From Trebonia kvetii (lineage in GTDB: Bacteria > Actinomycetota > Actinomycetes > Streptosporangiales > Streptosporangiaceae): a DNA stretch of 64,000 nucleotides. The notes beneath the pieces were generated by a model that had not been told where the DNA came from, made no database searches, and was given only the letters and a program-made list of their open reading frames with translations. Every line of letters starts with the position of its first letter. The first letter of the stretch is position 1. Positions 49,620 to 58,003 of the stretch are shown here, in pieces. The translations under genes and the position numbers were made by a program. The DNA lies in NCBI RefSeq assembly GCF_007827045.1, contig NZ_RPFW01000010.1, forward strand, positions 84,261-148,260, written 5' to 3'.

Positions 49620-50447
49620 TTAGTAGACGACGTACCCGACCGCGGCCTTGCCGGCGTCATTGCGGCGCACCGAGACGACACCGGTCTTGGCCGGGTTGGG
49701 GAAGGCGAGGACCGCGAGTCCCTTCGAGCCGTCGAGTATCACATCCGGGTGGACATGCCACTGCGTGTCATAGAAGGCCACGCGGAGCCGGGCGACCGGC
49801 ACGTTCTGGGCGTGATTGTCGATCGCGAACGCGACCTGATGAGCCGTTCCCGGCGGCACGGCGATCACGGTGAAAACCCCATGACCGGTGTTGAGCTGGC
49901 CTGACTGCAATTCAGCCTCCGTGACGGTCGGGTCCTTGGCGGTGGTCGTGAAGAAGGTGTCGAGCAGCAGCGACTGATCAAGGTTGAGGCCCATGGCGGT
50001 TGAGGTCCATTGCGTGCCGTCCGCGTCGATGCTGAGCTGACCGCAGCTGCGCGGGCCGCAGATGTGCTCGCCGAGACCGTAGTGCGCGCTCCACAGCCGC
50101 GTCTTCGCGCGGGCGATGCCTGCCTGGCTGAGAACAGGCAGGATCTCGTCGTTCATGGTGGACGCGCTGGCGTAGATCACCGGCCGCTTGATGCCCCCGG
50201 CGACCTGCCGCGCATGCCAGCCGGGTATGTCGGACGGGACTGCAGCCCCCGGCTCGACGTCGAGACAATCGGCGTTGTTTGCTGCGAACAGCGCGATCGA
50301 CAGGTGCTGCGCCTTGGGGAACGTGCTCACGATGTAGGCGTAATTGGGCTGATCGCCCAGGCCGCCATCGACATATGCCGCATAGGCGGCGGCACCGGCA
50401 GGAAACTGGTCGTTCTGCGCGGTGTCGAACATAGTTATCCCAGCCAC
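49620..50447 (-). CDS. DUF1906-type (GH25-like fold) protein without signal peptide
   Basis: 275 residues. The N-terminal part (about 1-190) has the barrel signatures of DUF1906/glycoside-hydrolase-like proteins: GITMFDTAQN, an acidic LDVEPGAA motif and GIKRPVIYASASTMND. A beta-rich C-terminal domain (about 195-275) follows. Such proteins are usually exported lysozyme-like factors, yet no signal peptide is present in this frame. It starts at GTG 50447 or ATG 50432, so the protein may be non-classically exported, or N-terminally shortened. Convergent with the preceding glycosidase gene. Confidence 0.6.
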   Translation of the reverse strand: MAGITMFDTAQNDQFPAGAAAYAAYVDGGLGDQPNYAYIVSTFPKAQHLSIALFAANNADCLDVEPGAAVPSDIPGWHARQVAGGIKRPVIYASASTMNDEILPVLSQAGIARAKTRLWSAHYGLGEHICGPRSCGQLSIDADGTQWTSTAMGLNLDQSLLLDTFFTTTAKDPTVTEAELQSGQLNTGHGVFTVIAVPPGTAHQVAFAIDNHAQNVPVARLRVAFYDTQWHVHPDVILDGSKGLAVLAFPNPAKTGVVSVRRNDAGKAAVGYVVY

Positions 50448-50531
50448 CCCAAGAAGGTAACCCTTCCGGCGGGATGCGGCGCGCCACTTTGATCATCACG
50501 GGGTAAAGCGTGACGAATGCGGCTAATGAAA

Positions 50532-50577
50532 CGGCGCGGGCCGCCGCCCGCCGATAGGCGGCCCGCGGCCCGCGCCG
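50532..50577 (-). terminator. GC-rich hairpin after SPFH gene
   Basis: CGGCGCGGGCCG-type arm at 50532 pairs with CGGCCCGCGCCG ending at 50577, just beyond the minus-strand SPFH stop. Confidence 0.6.
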
Positions 50578-50590
50578 GGTGAACCGAATG

Positions 50591-51673
50591 TCAGCTGGCC
50601 GCGTGGCCGCAATTGGCGCAGAACCGCGCCGCGCCGGGCAGTTCCGTTCCGCATTCCGTGCAATGCTTGACCGCGGGGGCCATCGCGGTGCCGCAGCTCA
50701 TGCAGAATTTGGCGCCCGCCGGGTTCGGCGTCGAGCACGAGGCGCACGCGGCACCGCCGGCGGCCGCCGGAGCCGGAGTCGGTGCGGGAGGCGGCGCCTG
50801 CGGCGCCGGACGCTGCTGCTGTTGCTGCTGCATGGCCCCGGCCATCATTCCCGGCAGCGCGAAGCCGGCCGCGAGGAACGCACCGTCGGTCGCCCCGCCG
50901 CCCTGGGCCATGCCCTGGCCGGCGCCGAGCGCCATCTCGCCGGCCGCGTACTGCTGGAAGCCGCCGGCCAGCTGCGAGTACGAGGTGTCCTTGGCGAGCT
51001 GCTTGAGCTGCTTGGCGTCCTCTTCTGCCAGGTTGATGTCAAAGTTGCCCATCCGGGTCAGCGCGATCCCGTACGCCTCGAGCTGCCCGTTCGCCGACGT
51101 GATCGCGGCCTGCTCGATCTCGGGTGAGTGCACCGACAGGCCGAGGATCGGCCAGCCGTTGGCGACAACCTGCGTCGTGACATTGGTGCGCAGCACCTTG
51201 AGCAGCTGCTCGCTTACCCAGCCGGCGATCCGGTCGTTGTCGGTCACGTCGACCGTGGCGGTCAAGTTGGTGATCAGCCGCGCCGGGTCGATGACGCGCA
51301 GCGCGTACTCGCCGAACACGCGCAGCGTCACCACAAGCCCAGTGCGGGGGTCCTGGACATCGTCGACGCGCCCGCCGAAGCGATAGCCGGTGTACTCGCG
51401 GGTGCCGACGAAGTACAACTCGGCGCGGTAGGCATTACCGCCGGTGGCGAAGTCGACGATCGCGCCGAGGCCCGGCAGCTCGTCGGCGTCGATCGGGTGG
51501 CGCCCAGGCCCCATGGTCTGCACGACCTGGCCGGTATTGACGAACATCGCCACTTCGTCGGCGTTGACGATCGCATGCGTGAAGCGACGGATCGTGACAT
51601 CGGGCCACTTGAAGACGATCTGGCCCTTCTTGTCATCAGGTACCGCGATGAATTCCCGCGAGAACAGTGCCAT
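50591..51673 (-). CDS. SPFH-domain protein with two C-terminal zinc ribbons
   Basis: 360 residues. An N-terminal SPFH/band-7-like domain (about 20-235) of the YdjI 'virion core' type (VFKWPDVTIRRFTHAIVNADEVAMFV, LVVTLRVFGEYALRVID, GLSVHSPEIEQAAITSANGQLEAYGI) is followed by a Gln/Pro/Ala-rich linker. Two zinc ribbons lie at about 309-360 (CASCS...CMSC and CTEC...CANC). SPFH proteins oligomerise on membranes as scaffolds; the ribbons suggest protein-protein contacts. It is divergent, with a 67-bp shared promoter region, from two AIM24-like zinc-ribbon genes, suggesting one regulated system. Confidence 0.85.
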   Translation of the reverse strand: MALFSREFIAVPDDKKGQIVFKWPDVTIRRFTHAIVNADEVAMFVNTGQVVQTMGPGRHPIDADELPGLGAIVDFATGGNAYRAELYFVGTREYTGYRFGGRVDDVQDPRTGLVVTLRVFGEYALRVIDPARLITNLTATVDVTDNDRIAGWVSEQLLKVLRTNVTTQVVANGWPILGLSVHSPEIEQAAITSANGQLEAYGIALTRMGNFDINLAEEDAKQLKQLAKDTSYSQLAGGFQQYAAGEMALGAGQGMAQGGGATDGAFLAAGFALPGMMAGAMQQQQQQRPAPQAPPPAPTPAPAAAGGAACASCSTPNPAGAKFCMSCGTAMAPAVKHCTECGTELPGAARFCANCGHAAS

Positions 51674-51740
51674 AGACGAAACGATACAGCTAAGGACAAA
51701 GTAAAGCCTTACCGGCGCCGAACTGCTATGTTTTCGTGCC

Positions 51741-52541
51741 GTGGAAGCAATCCAGTGCGGGTGGTGTCAGGCACAGAATCAGCCAGGAACCACCACATGT
51801 ATGACATGCGGTGCGCCGCTTGACGTTCGAGACAAAGTAAGCGACTCCGGCTGGCGCGAGGCGCCCCGGCTGCGCGACATGACCGAGTTCCGTTTCTCGG
51901 CGAGCACGTGCCAGGTGGAAGGCGAACTGGTTCCTGTCGCCGAGATCGCTCTTGCTCCCCAGGACGGCGTGTACTTCGAGCACCACATCCTGTTGTGGAA
52001 GGACGAGTCGGTCCCGCTCTCGTCCATGCAAACGAATGGCCCGCGGCGCACCCTCGGGGGCATGCCGCACATCGTGACGGTCGCCAACGGCCCCGGCCGG
52101 ATCGCGTTCTCCAGGGACGCGCCGGGCGAGCTCGTGGTCCTGCCGCTGCACCCCACCATGGAAATCGACGTCCGCGAGCACGCATTCCTGCTTGCCTCGC
52201 ACTCCATCCAGTACTCCTTTATCCGGATCAAGGGCCTGGCCAACATGCTGCACGGCGGCAACGGCATGTTCATGGACCGGTTCGTCACGGCCCAGTACCC
52301 CGGACTGCTGCTGCTGCACGGCAACGGCAACGTCCTCGAGCGGACGCTCCGCCCCGGCGAGAAGATTATGGTCGAGCCAGGCGGCTTCCTCTACAAGGAC
52401 TCCTCGGTCACCATGAACACGGTGCAGATGCCGCTGAAGACCGGGATGTTCGGACGGCACAGCCTGTACCTCGCCGAGATGGTCGGCCCTGGACGTGTCG
52501 GCATCCAGTCGATGTACCATCACCACGGCTCTGGCGAGTAG
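51741..52541 (+). CDS. AIM24-like protein with N-terminal zinc ribbon (copy 1)
   Basis: 266 residues. A rubredoxin-like ribbon (C6xxC9, C20xxC23; CGWCQAQ...CMTCGAP) is followed by the shared phrase SDSGWREAPRLRDM and a duplicated beta-helix/sandwich resembling the AIM24/TIGR00266 family (about 45-260; VYFEHHILLWKDESV, GELVVLPLHPTMEIDVREHAFL, YPGLLLLHGNGNVLERTLRPGEKIMVEPG). Function in bacteria is unknown. The GTG start is preceded by TATGTT 8 nt away. The next gene begins 6 bp later and is a clear paralogue. Confidence 0.75.
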   Translation: MEAIQCGWCQAQNQPGTTTCMTCGAPLDVRDKVSDSGWREAPRLRDMTEFRFSASTCQVEGELVPVAEIALAPQDGVYFEHHILLWKDESVPLSSMQTNGPRRTLGGMPHIVTVANGPGRIAFSRDAPGELVVLPLHPTMEIDVREHAFLLASHSIQYSFIRIKGLANMLHGGNGMFMDRFVTAQYPGLLLLHGNGNVLERTLRPGEKIMVEPGGFLYKDSSVTMNTVQMPLKTGMFGRHSLYLAEMVGPGRVGIQSMYHHHGSGE

Positions 52542-52547
52542 CCGGCG

Positions 52548-53429
52548 ATGAACACCTACGTGTGCCGATACTGCAGGCAGCCGAGCGATCCAAGTGCGAT
52601 GACCTGCCCGCTGTGCGGCGCCCCTGTCGACATCAGGGAGATGGTCACCGACTCGGGCTGGGTGAAGCAGCCGCCGATCAGGGACATGGCCAAGCTCCAG
52701 TTCGGGCAGTCGCACTGCCAGATCGCGGGCACGACGGTCCCGGTCGCCGAGTTCAACCTCACGCAGAACGAGATGATCTATTTCTCGCATCATGTGCTGC
52801 TGTGGGCGGACCCGGCCACCCGGATGCAGAACATGTCGCTGCGCGGCGGCTGGAAGCGCATGATGGCGGGGCTGCCGCTGATCATGCTCGAGGCGCACGG
52901 CCCTGGGCACATCGCGCTGTCGGACAATCACGCGGGCGAGGTCATCGGGCTGCCGCTGCAGCACGGTCAGCAGATCTGGGTCAAGGAGCACCGGTTCCTC
53001 ACCGCGACGGGCAACGTCCGCTACGACTGGGGCGACAACGACGTCTGGTACATCACGGGCGACTCAGACGAGCAGGAGTGGCACTACCCCATGGGTCAGT
53101 ACGGCGACATCTTCACCGCCGCCGACCGGCCGGGCCTGCTGCTGCTGCACGCGAAGGGCAACGTCTTCATCCGTGACCTCGGGCAGGGCGAGTCGCTGAC
53201 CATCCAGCCGAGTTCGCTGGTGTACCGGGACACATCAGTCCGGGTTCACCTGCACCTGGAGTACCCGAGGAACATGGGTTTCTCCTTCTGGCGGAACAAC
53301 TGGGACTACCGCAACATCATGGTCCGGCTGACCGGTCCTGGCCGCGTCGCGGTGCAGTCCATCTTCGAACGGCCCGAAGGCATGGAATCCATCAGGAATC
53401 ACTCGTACGCGACCCGCCGTCGCTGGTAG
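52548..53429 (+). CDS. AIM24-like protein with N-terminal zinc ribbon (copy 2)
   Basis: 293 residues, built like copy 1: ribbon CRYC...CPLC, TDSGWVKQPPIRDM, a Cys in SHCQIAG at the same place as STCQVEG in copy 1, then VYFxHH-type and GLLLLHAKGNVFIRDLGQGESLTIQPS segments. It has an extra acidic insertion (DNDVWYITGDSDEQEWHYP) and a longer aromatic C-terminus (FSFWRNNWDYRN). Only 6 bp separate it from copy 1 and 29 bp from the LigD gene, so all may be co-transcribed. The two copies may form a hetero-oligomer; that is inference. Confidence 0.75.
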   Translation: MNTYVCRYCRQPSDPSAMTCPLCGAPVDIREMVTDSGWVKQPPIRDMAKLQFGQSHCQIAGTTVPVAEFNLTQNEMIYFSHHVLLWADPATRMQNMSLRGGWKRMMAGLPLIMLEAHGPGHIALSDNHAGEVIGLPLQHGQQIWVKEHRFLTATGNVRYDWGDNDVWYITGDSDEQEWHYPMGQYGDIFTAADRPGLLLLHAKGNVFIRDLGQGESLTIQPSSLVYRDTSVRVHLHLEYPRNMGFSFWRNNWDYRNIMVRLTGPGRVAVQSIFERPEGMESIRNHSYATRRRW

Positions 53430-53458
53430 ACCAGCCTCAGTACGGGTACCGACCAATC

Positions 53459-54889
53459 GTGGACCGGGACCGGCTGGCGGAATACCGAGGCAAGCGCGAC
53501 GCGTCACGCACCCCAGAGCCCGTCCCCGCGGAGGAACCTCACGCGGTGGCGGGCTCTGCCGCGTCCGGCGTCTTCGTCATCCAGGAGCATCACGCGCGGC
53601 GGCTGCACTGGGACTTCCGCCTGGAACGCGACGGCGTCCTGGTCTCCTGGGCGCTGCCCAAGGGCGTCCCCGATGACCCCGCGGTGAATCATCTCGCGGT
53701 GCACACCGAGGATCACCCGATGGAGTACGCCACCTTCCAGGGCCAGATCCCGGTCGGCGAGTACGGCGGCGGCGCGGTCACCATCTGGGATCGCGGCACC
53801 TACGAGACGCTCAAGTGGGCCGACCGCGAGGTCAAGGTGACCCTGCACGGCGAGCGGGTGACCGGAGGCTACGTGCTGTTCGCCACCGGCGGCAAGAACT
53901 GGATGATCCATCGTGAGCGGCTGGCGCTGCCCGCCGAGCTGACCCCGATGCTCGCCTCGCCAGGCAGCCCGCCCGTCCGCGACCTCGCGGCCTGGGCGGT
54001 AGAGATGAAGTGGGACGGCGTCCGCGCCCTAGCGCTCATCGAGGCGGGCCGGCTGCGGCTCGTGTCCAGGACCGGCAAGGAAATCACCGCCACCTACCCA
54101 GAGGTCTCTGCGCTTGGCCATGCGGTCAAGCACAAGCAGGTACTGCTCGACGGCGAGATCGTCGTGCTGACCGGCGGCCGCGCCGATTTCGAGGCGCTGC
54201 AGCCCCGGATGCACGTCACCTCGCCGACCCAGGCGCTGCGGCTCGCGGAGCAGACGCCGGTCACCTACCTGACGTTCGACGTGCTGCAACTAGACGGGCG
54301 GCCGCTGACGGGCCTCCCGTATGCCGAGCGCAGGAAGATACTCGAGAGCATCATCCCGAACGGTGGCGGCTGGCTCTCACCCCCATCATTCCCCGGCGAG
54401 GATCTGGAGGCCGTCCGTGCCGCCTCGGTCGCAAACGGGCTGGAGGGCGTGGTGGCCAAGCGACTCGACTCCGCGTACGAGCCGGGCACGCGGTCACGGA
54501 ACTGGCTCAAGATCAAGAACCTGCTGATGCAGGAGGTCGTGGTGGCCGGCTGGAAGCCGGGGAAGGGCAACAGGACGGGCCAGATCGGTTCGCTGCTCAT
54601 CGGGCTGCACGAAGGCGGCGACCTCGTGTACTGCGGGCACGTCGGCACCGGGTTCTCCGACGCCACGCTCCGCATGCTCGGCCAGCGCCTCGAGCCGCTG
54701 CGCCGTCCGGACAGCCCGTTCGACGGGCCGGTGCCCGCGGAGCATGCTAGGGGTGCCGTCTGGGTAGAGCCCCGGCTGGTGGCCGAGGTGGCATTCGACA
54801 GCTGGACCCGGGCCGGCCGCATGCGTGCGCCGTCGTACCGGGGACTGCGCGACGACAAGGATCCCGCCGAGGTGGTCAGGGAAACGTAG
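53459..54889 (+). CDS. ligD: ATP-dependent DNA ligase with 3'-phosphoesterase domain (LigD part)
   Basis: 476 residues. The phosphoesterase domain (about 35-155) keeps the metal/catalytic residues H44, H50 and D52 (HHARRLHWDFRLE) and trims 3' ends. The adenylation domain (about 160-350) has K184 in motif I (EMKWDGVRA), followed by LLDGEIVVL, GLEGVVAKRLDSAYEPG and WLKIK. The OB domain is at about 360-470. It seals double-strand breaks in non-homologous end joining. The polymerase domain is on a separate gene 21 bp downstream, a split LigD layout. No Ku gene is in the window. Confidence 0.92.
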   Translation: MDRDRLAEYRGKRDASRTPEPVPAEEPHAVAGSAASGVFVIQEHHARRLHWDFRLERDGVLVSWALPKGVPDDPAVNHLAVHTEDHPMEYATFQGQIPVGEYGGGAVTIWDRGTYETLKWADREVKVTLHGERVTGGYVLFATGGKNWMIHRERLALPAELTPMLASPGSPPVRDLAAWAVEMKWDGVRALALIEAGRLRLVSRTGKEITATYPEVSALGHAVKHKQVLLDGEIVVLTGGRADFEALQPRMHVTSPTQALRLAEQTPVTYLTFDVLQLDGRPLTGLPYAERRKILESIIPNGGGWLSPPSFPGEDLEAVRAASVANGLEGVVAKRLDSAYEPGTRSRNWLKIKNLLMQEVVVAGWKPGKGNRTGQIGSLLIGLHEGGDLVYCGHVGTGFSDATLRMLGQRLEPLRRPDSPFDGPVPAEHARGAVWVEPRLVAEVAFDSWTRAGRMRAPSYRGLRDDKDPAEVVRET

Positions 54890-54910
54890 CCAAGCATCCG
54901 AGAGGCAGAC

Positions 54911-55852
54911 ATGCCAGCAGCCGACAAGATCTCCGTTCAGGTGGACGGCCGCGACCTGGCCCTGAGCAACCTGCCCAAGGTGCTTTACCCCGCGGACGGG
55001 TTCACCAAGGCCGAGGTGCTGGACTATTACCAGCGGATCTCCGCGGTGCTGCTGCCGCACGTGGCGGGCCGCCCCATGACGCTCAAGCGCTACCCCGACG
55101 GCGTCGACGGCCAGTCCTTCTTCGCCAAGCACGCGCCCGCGGGACGGCCCAGTTGGCTGCGCACGGAAGAGATCGTCTCGTCGAGTTCCCGGTCGCGTGC
55201 CCCCGGCGACCCGATCGAGTATGTAGTGCTCGACGACCTTTCGTCTCTCATCTGGGCGGCCAACCTGGCCGCCATCGAGCTGCACGTGCCAATGTGGCGC
55301 TTCCCCGGTAACCCCAAGGGCGAGCACAAGGCCGCACCGGAACACGGCCTCGAGCCGGACCTTCTCGTCTTTGACCTCGACCCGGGTGCGCCCGCCACGA
55401 TCGTGGAGTGCTGCCGGGTGGCGGAGGCACTGCGCCCGGTGCTCGAGGAGGACGGGCTGCGGGCGCTGCCGAAAACCTCAGGCGGCAAGGGCCTGCAGCT
55501 CTACGCGCCGATCAGCGGCATGAACGCCGAGCAGGCGAGCGCGAAGGCGAAGGAGTACGCGGAGCGGCTCGAAGGCGACATGCCCAAGCTCGTCGTCTCG
55601 CGGATGACGAAGTCGCTGCGCACCGGCAAGGTGCTGATCGACTGGTCGCAGAACAACGGCTCCAAGACGACGATCGCGCCGTACTCGCTGCGCGCCAGGG
55701 AGCACCCGACGGTGTCCACCCCGGTCACCTGGGATGAGGTGGCGGCCTGCAGGCAGGTGACCGACCTGTTCTTCACCGCGCCCGACGTGCTCGCCAGGGT
55801 GGAGGAGCAGGGCGATCTTTTCGCACCGCTGCTGCCGGCTAAGGCAAGCTGA
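54911..55852 (+). CDS. LigD-type primase-polymerase domain protein
   Basis: 313 residues of the archaeo-eukaryotic primase fold used in end joining to fill gaps and add nucleotides. The catalytic aspartates are D155 and D157 (FDLDPG) and D244 (VLIDWSQNN). Other family marks are LSNLPKVLYPADGFTK, GRPMTLKRYPDGVDG and LPKTSGGKGLQLYAP. GAGAGG precedes the ATG. It pairs with the phosphoesterase-ligase gene just upstream to make a two-protein equivalent of LigD. Its 3' end overlaps the convergent NUDIX gene by 14 bp. Confidence 0.92.
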   Translation: MPAADKISVQVDGRDLALSNLPKVLYPADGFTKAEVLDYYQRISAVLLPHVAGRPMTLKRYPDGVDGQSFFAKHAPAGRPSWLRTEEIVSSSSRSRAPGDPIEYVVLDDLSSLIWAANLAAIELHVPMWRFPGNPKGEHKAAPEHGLEPDLLVFDLDPGAPATIVECCRVAEALRPVLEEDGLRALPKTSGGKGLQLYAPISGMNAEQASAKAKEYAERLEGDMPKLVVSRMTKSLRTGKVLIDWSQNNGSKTTIAPYSLRAREHPTVSTPVTWDEVAACRQVTDLFFTAPDVLARVEEQGDLFAPLLPAKAS

Positions 55853-56423
55853 TCTCCCCGCGCCGCTCGGCGAGCAGCAGGAGCGCGTACCCGGCGAGCG
55901 AGGAGTCGTCCACGATCCGCTCGTCGCGGATCATCGCCTCGAAGCCGGCCCTCGGCACCCACTCGTGGCGCAGGCCGAGCTCTTCCGGTTCGAGGTCGGT
56001 CGGCCCCTGGATCAGCCCGGTCGCCAGCCAGTACTCGCCATACTGACTTGACGAGCCGTGACTCGCCGACAGGGTCCCGAGCCGCGCCAGGTTCGCCGCG
56101 CGCAGGCCGGTCTCCTGGGCGAGCTCGGTACGGGCAAGCTCTTCCGGCGTGCCGTCCTCGCCCTTGGGGAAGCTGCCCTGTGGGAACGACCAGCACCGGC
56201 GCCCGAGCGGGTAGCGGTACTCCTCGACCAGAAAGAACCCGCCGTTCTCGGCCGGGATGATCACCGCGAAGTTGTCCCGCTCCACCACCGCGTAGGTCCC
56301 GTGCGACCCGTCCGCCCGTTCGATCTCGTCCTTGCGCAGCCGCATCCAGTTGTCGCTGTAGATGACGCTGCTTGCCAGCGTCCTGATCTCCGGCTCGGTG
56401 CCAGATGTGGGTTCGGTATGCAC
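55839..56423 (-). CDS. NUDIX hydrolase
   Basis: 194 residues. The NUDIX box is GEDGTPEELARTELAQETGL, with Thr where the consensus Arg of REUxEE stands, while the metal-binding glutamates are kept. Upstream NFAVIIPAENGGFFLVEEYRYPLGRRCWSFPQGSF resembles ADP-sugar pyrophosphatases. It may hydrolyse a nucleoside-diphosphate sugar or a damaged nucleotide. I prefer the GTG at 56423; the frame is open to an ATG at 56462, which would overlap the neighbouring gene. Confidence 0.82.
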   Translation of the reverse strand: MHTEPTSGTEPEIRTLASSVIYSDNWMRLRKDEIERADGSHGTYAVVERDNFAVIIPAENGGFFLVEEYRYPLGRRCWSFPQGSFPKGEDGTPEELARTELAQETGLRAANLARLGTLSASHGSSSQYGEYWLATGLIQGPTDLEPEELGLRHEWVPRAGFEAMIRDERIVDDSSLAGYALLLLAERRGEISLP

Positions 56424-56458
56424 CCGAACAATTGTGCCCCGCCCACCTGACCTCCGGG

Positions 56459-57195
56459 TCAACCAACGGCGCAGTCCGGCTTACGGCACGCGTGCGGAAG
56501 TCCACCCCAGCCGTTTCGCTGGAGCGTGGCGGCGACCATGGCGGCCGTCTCGCACGCGCGCTCCGTGACGGCGACTGGGCCGAACCGATGGGTCTTCACG
56601 TTGTCGAGGGCGAGGTTCCTGTTGTCGCGATCCTTGTCCAGTTGAACACGTTCGTTCTGGTGATAGTCGGGGCCATCGATCTCGACGACGACGCGATAGT
56701 CGGGGTACCAGTTGTCCCTGTACTGGACCTTGCCGTCCAGCAGGCGACGTGCCTGGTGCTCCGACCTGGGCAGGCCGTGTGCCCGCTCCACGTCCTTGAT
56801 GTAGCGGCGCTCCAGCGATGAGTAAACGCCATCCTCGGCGTCTTCCAGCGCGTCGGCCAGCCACCGCCGCCACCGGATTCGACGTCGGCCGGCAAGGGAC
56901 GCGCGGAGGGCGGCCACTGTCACCAGCTTCCTCGAGACCGCACGAGCAATCCACGTGTAGGCGTGGTCGAAAGTGCGCGCCGCTGCGACTAGGTCGAGGA
57001 CGGTGTCCTCGACTCTTGTTCGCGGCAGCATCACAACCGGGCATCGCGAGACAGCGGGCCGCTGAATGTCGCGTCGACGCCGGGATACACCCGCTGCCAC
57101 GCGCCTGATACCAGCCGGTGCTCAACCTGCCATCGCGAAAGGCCGGCACTCAACGCCTGGTCCCGGTCGGCAATTCCGTGCTGAACGCTGAGCAT
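56459..57195 (-). pseudogene. AbiEi/DUF559-type protein gene with internal deletion
   Basis: From the ATG at 57195 the normal N-terminus of these actinobacterial proteins (VQHGIADRDQALSAGLSRW, then FSGPLSRDARL, a winged-helix region like AbiEi antitoxins) runs into a TGA. In another frame the sequence resumes at LPRTRVEDTVLDLVAAA and continues to the DUF559/Vsr-like nuclease-fold half (YRDNWYPDYRVVVEIDGPDYH, DKDRDNRNLALD). About 90-100 codons between the parts are missing compared with relatives. The C-terminal half could still be translated from an internal ATG near 57030. Confidence 0.72.
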
Positions 57196-57225
57196 CGTTA
57201 GGAGGACTCGGTGCCTCCTAACGAT
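57194..57225. promoter_or_regulatory. 12-bp perfect palindrome, probable operator
   Basis: ATCGTTAGGAGG and CCTCCTAACGAT flank ACTCGGTG. The left arm covers the start codon of the AbiEi-like pseudogene, and the site lies in the divergent region before the ComF-like gene. AbiEi-type regulators bind inverted repeats at their own promoters, so an autoregulatory operator is likely. Confidence 0.6.
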
Positions 57226-57276
57226 CCACTACCTTGCGCAGACAGTTGCTGGGGCGGGTTTGTCGGGGGGCGGGCC

Positions 57277-57282
57277 TAGCAT
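57277..57282 (+). promoter_or_regulatory. -10 box TAGCAT, leaderless promoter
   Basis: TAGCAT ends 6 nt before the GTG at 57289 of the ComF-like gene. Confidence 0.55.
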
Positions 57283-57288
57283 CGGGGT

Positions 57289-57978
57289 GTGGTTTGCCGC
57301 ACCTGCTGGGGGCCAGCTGGGGTTGGGTTTGCTCGGTGTTACCAATGTGAATCGGCGCTGAGCGAGGCCGGCGGATTGCTTGCCGATGTCGTCGCGCCGA
57401 TTAGGTATGCGGTACGCGGCGGGCCGCTCGCGGCGGATCTGCGCCGGTATAAGTCGGAGCGCTGCGGTGCCGCGGAGGCGGCGCTTGCCGCGGAGCGGCT
57501 GCGCCAGCTGCTCGCCGGGTTCTTGGACGGGCACGGCGGGGACGTGTGGCGGGCGGCGGGGATGGCCGCGGGGCCTTCCGCGGTCGCGGTGGTGCCTAGC
57601 GGGCAGGGCAGGCCCGGGGCGCATCCGCTCGCCGGGCTGGTCCGGGACTGCGTCCGGCTGCCGCCGGTGCGGCTGTCCCTCCGGTCGGGTGAGATCCACC
57701 ACCGGGGCGTCAGTCCCGGCTGGCTGAGGGTGCACACTCCGGTGAGCGGTGGCGACCTCCTGGTCGTTGACGACACCTGGGTGTCCGGCGGCAGCGCCCA
57801 GTCGACGGCGGCCGCGCTGAAGCTGGCGGGGGCGCGTCGCGTCGCGATCGTCGTGCTCGGGCGGCACTTGAATCCGGACGATCCCAGGTCGGCGGCGTTT
57901 CTCGATCCTGCCGGGAGAGATTTCTGCGCGTGGTGTCCCCCCGAGCCGGGACCCTTCGTCTCAAAGGCAGGACAATGA
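57289..57978 (+). CDS. ComF-like phosphoribosyltransferase with zinc ribbon
   Basis: 229 residues. An N-terminal Cys4 ribbon (CRTCWGP...CYQCES) precedes a type I phosphoribosyltransferase domain whose PRPP loop is DLLVVDDTWVSGGSAQSTAAAL. This is the ComF layout, but the protein is broader and less Cys-rich than competence ComF proteins. It may transfer or bind phosphoribosyl groups; a DNA-uptake role is not implied by the context. The GTG start follows a leaderless -10 box, and YciI/ECF42 genes follow on the same strand. Confidence 0.75.
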   Translation: MVCRTCWGPAGVGFARCYQCESALSEAGGLLADVVAPIRYAVRGGPLAADLRRYKSERCGAAEAALAAERLRQLLAGFLDGHGGDVWRAAGMAAGPSAVAVVPSGQGRPGAHPLAGLVRDCVRLPPVRLSLRSGEIHHRGVSPGWLRVHTPVSGGDLLVVDDTWVSGGSAQSTAAALKLAGARRVAIVVLGRHLNPDDPRSAAFLDPAGRDFCAWCPPEPGPFVSKAGQ

Positions 57979-58003
57979 CCGGAGCGAAAGATCGGAGACT
58001 GCC

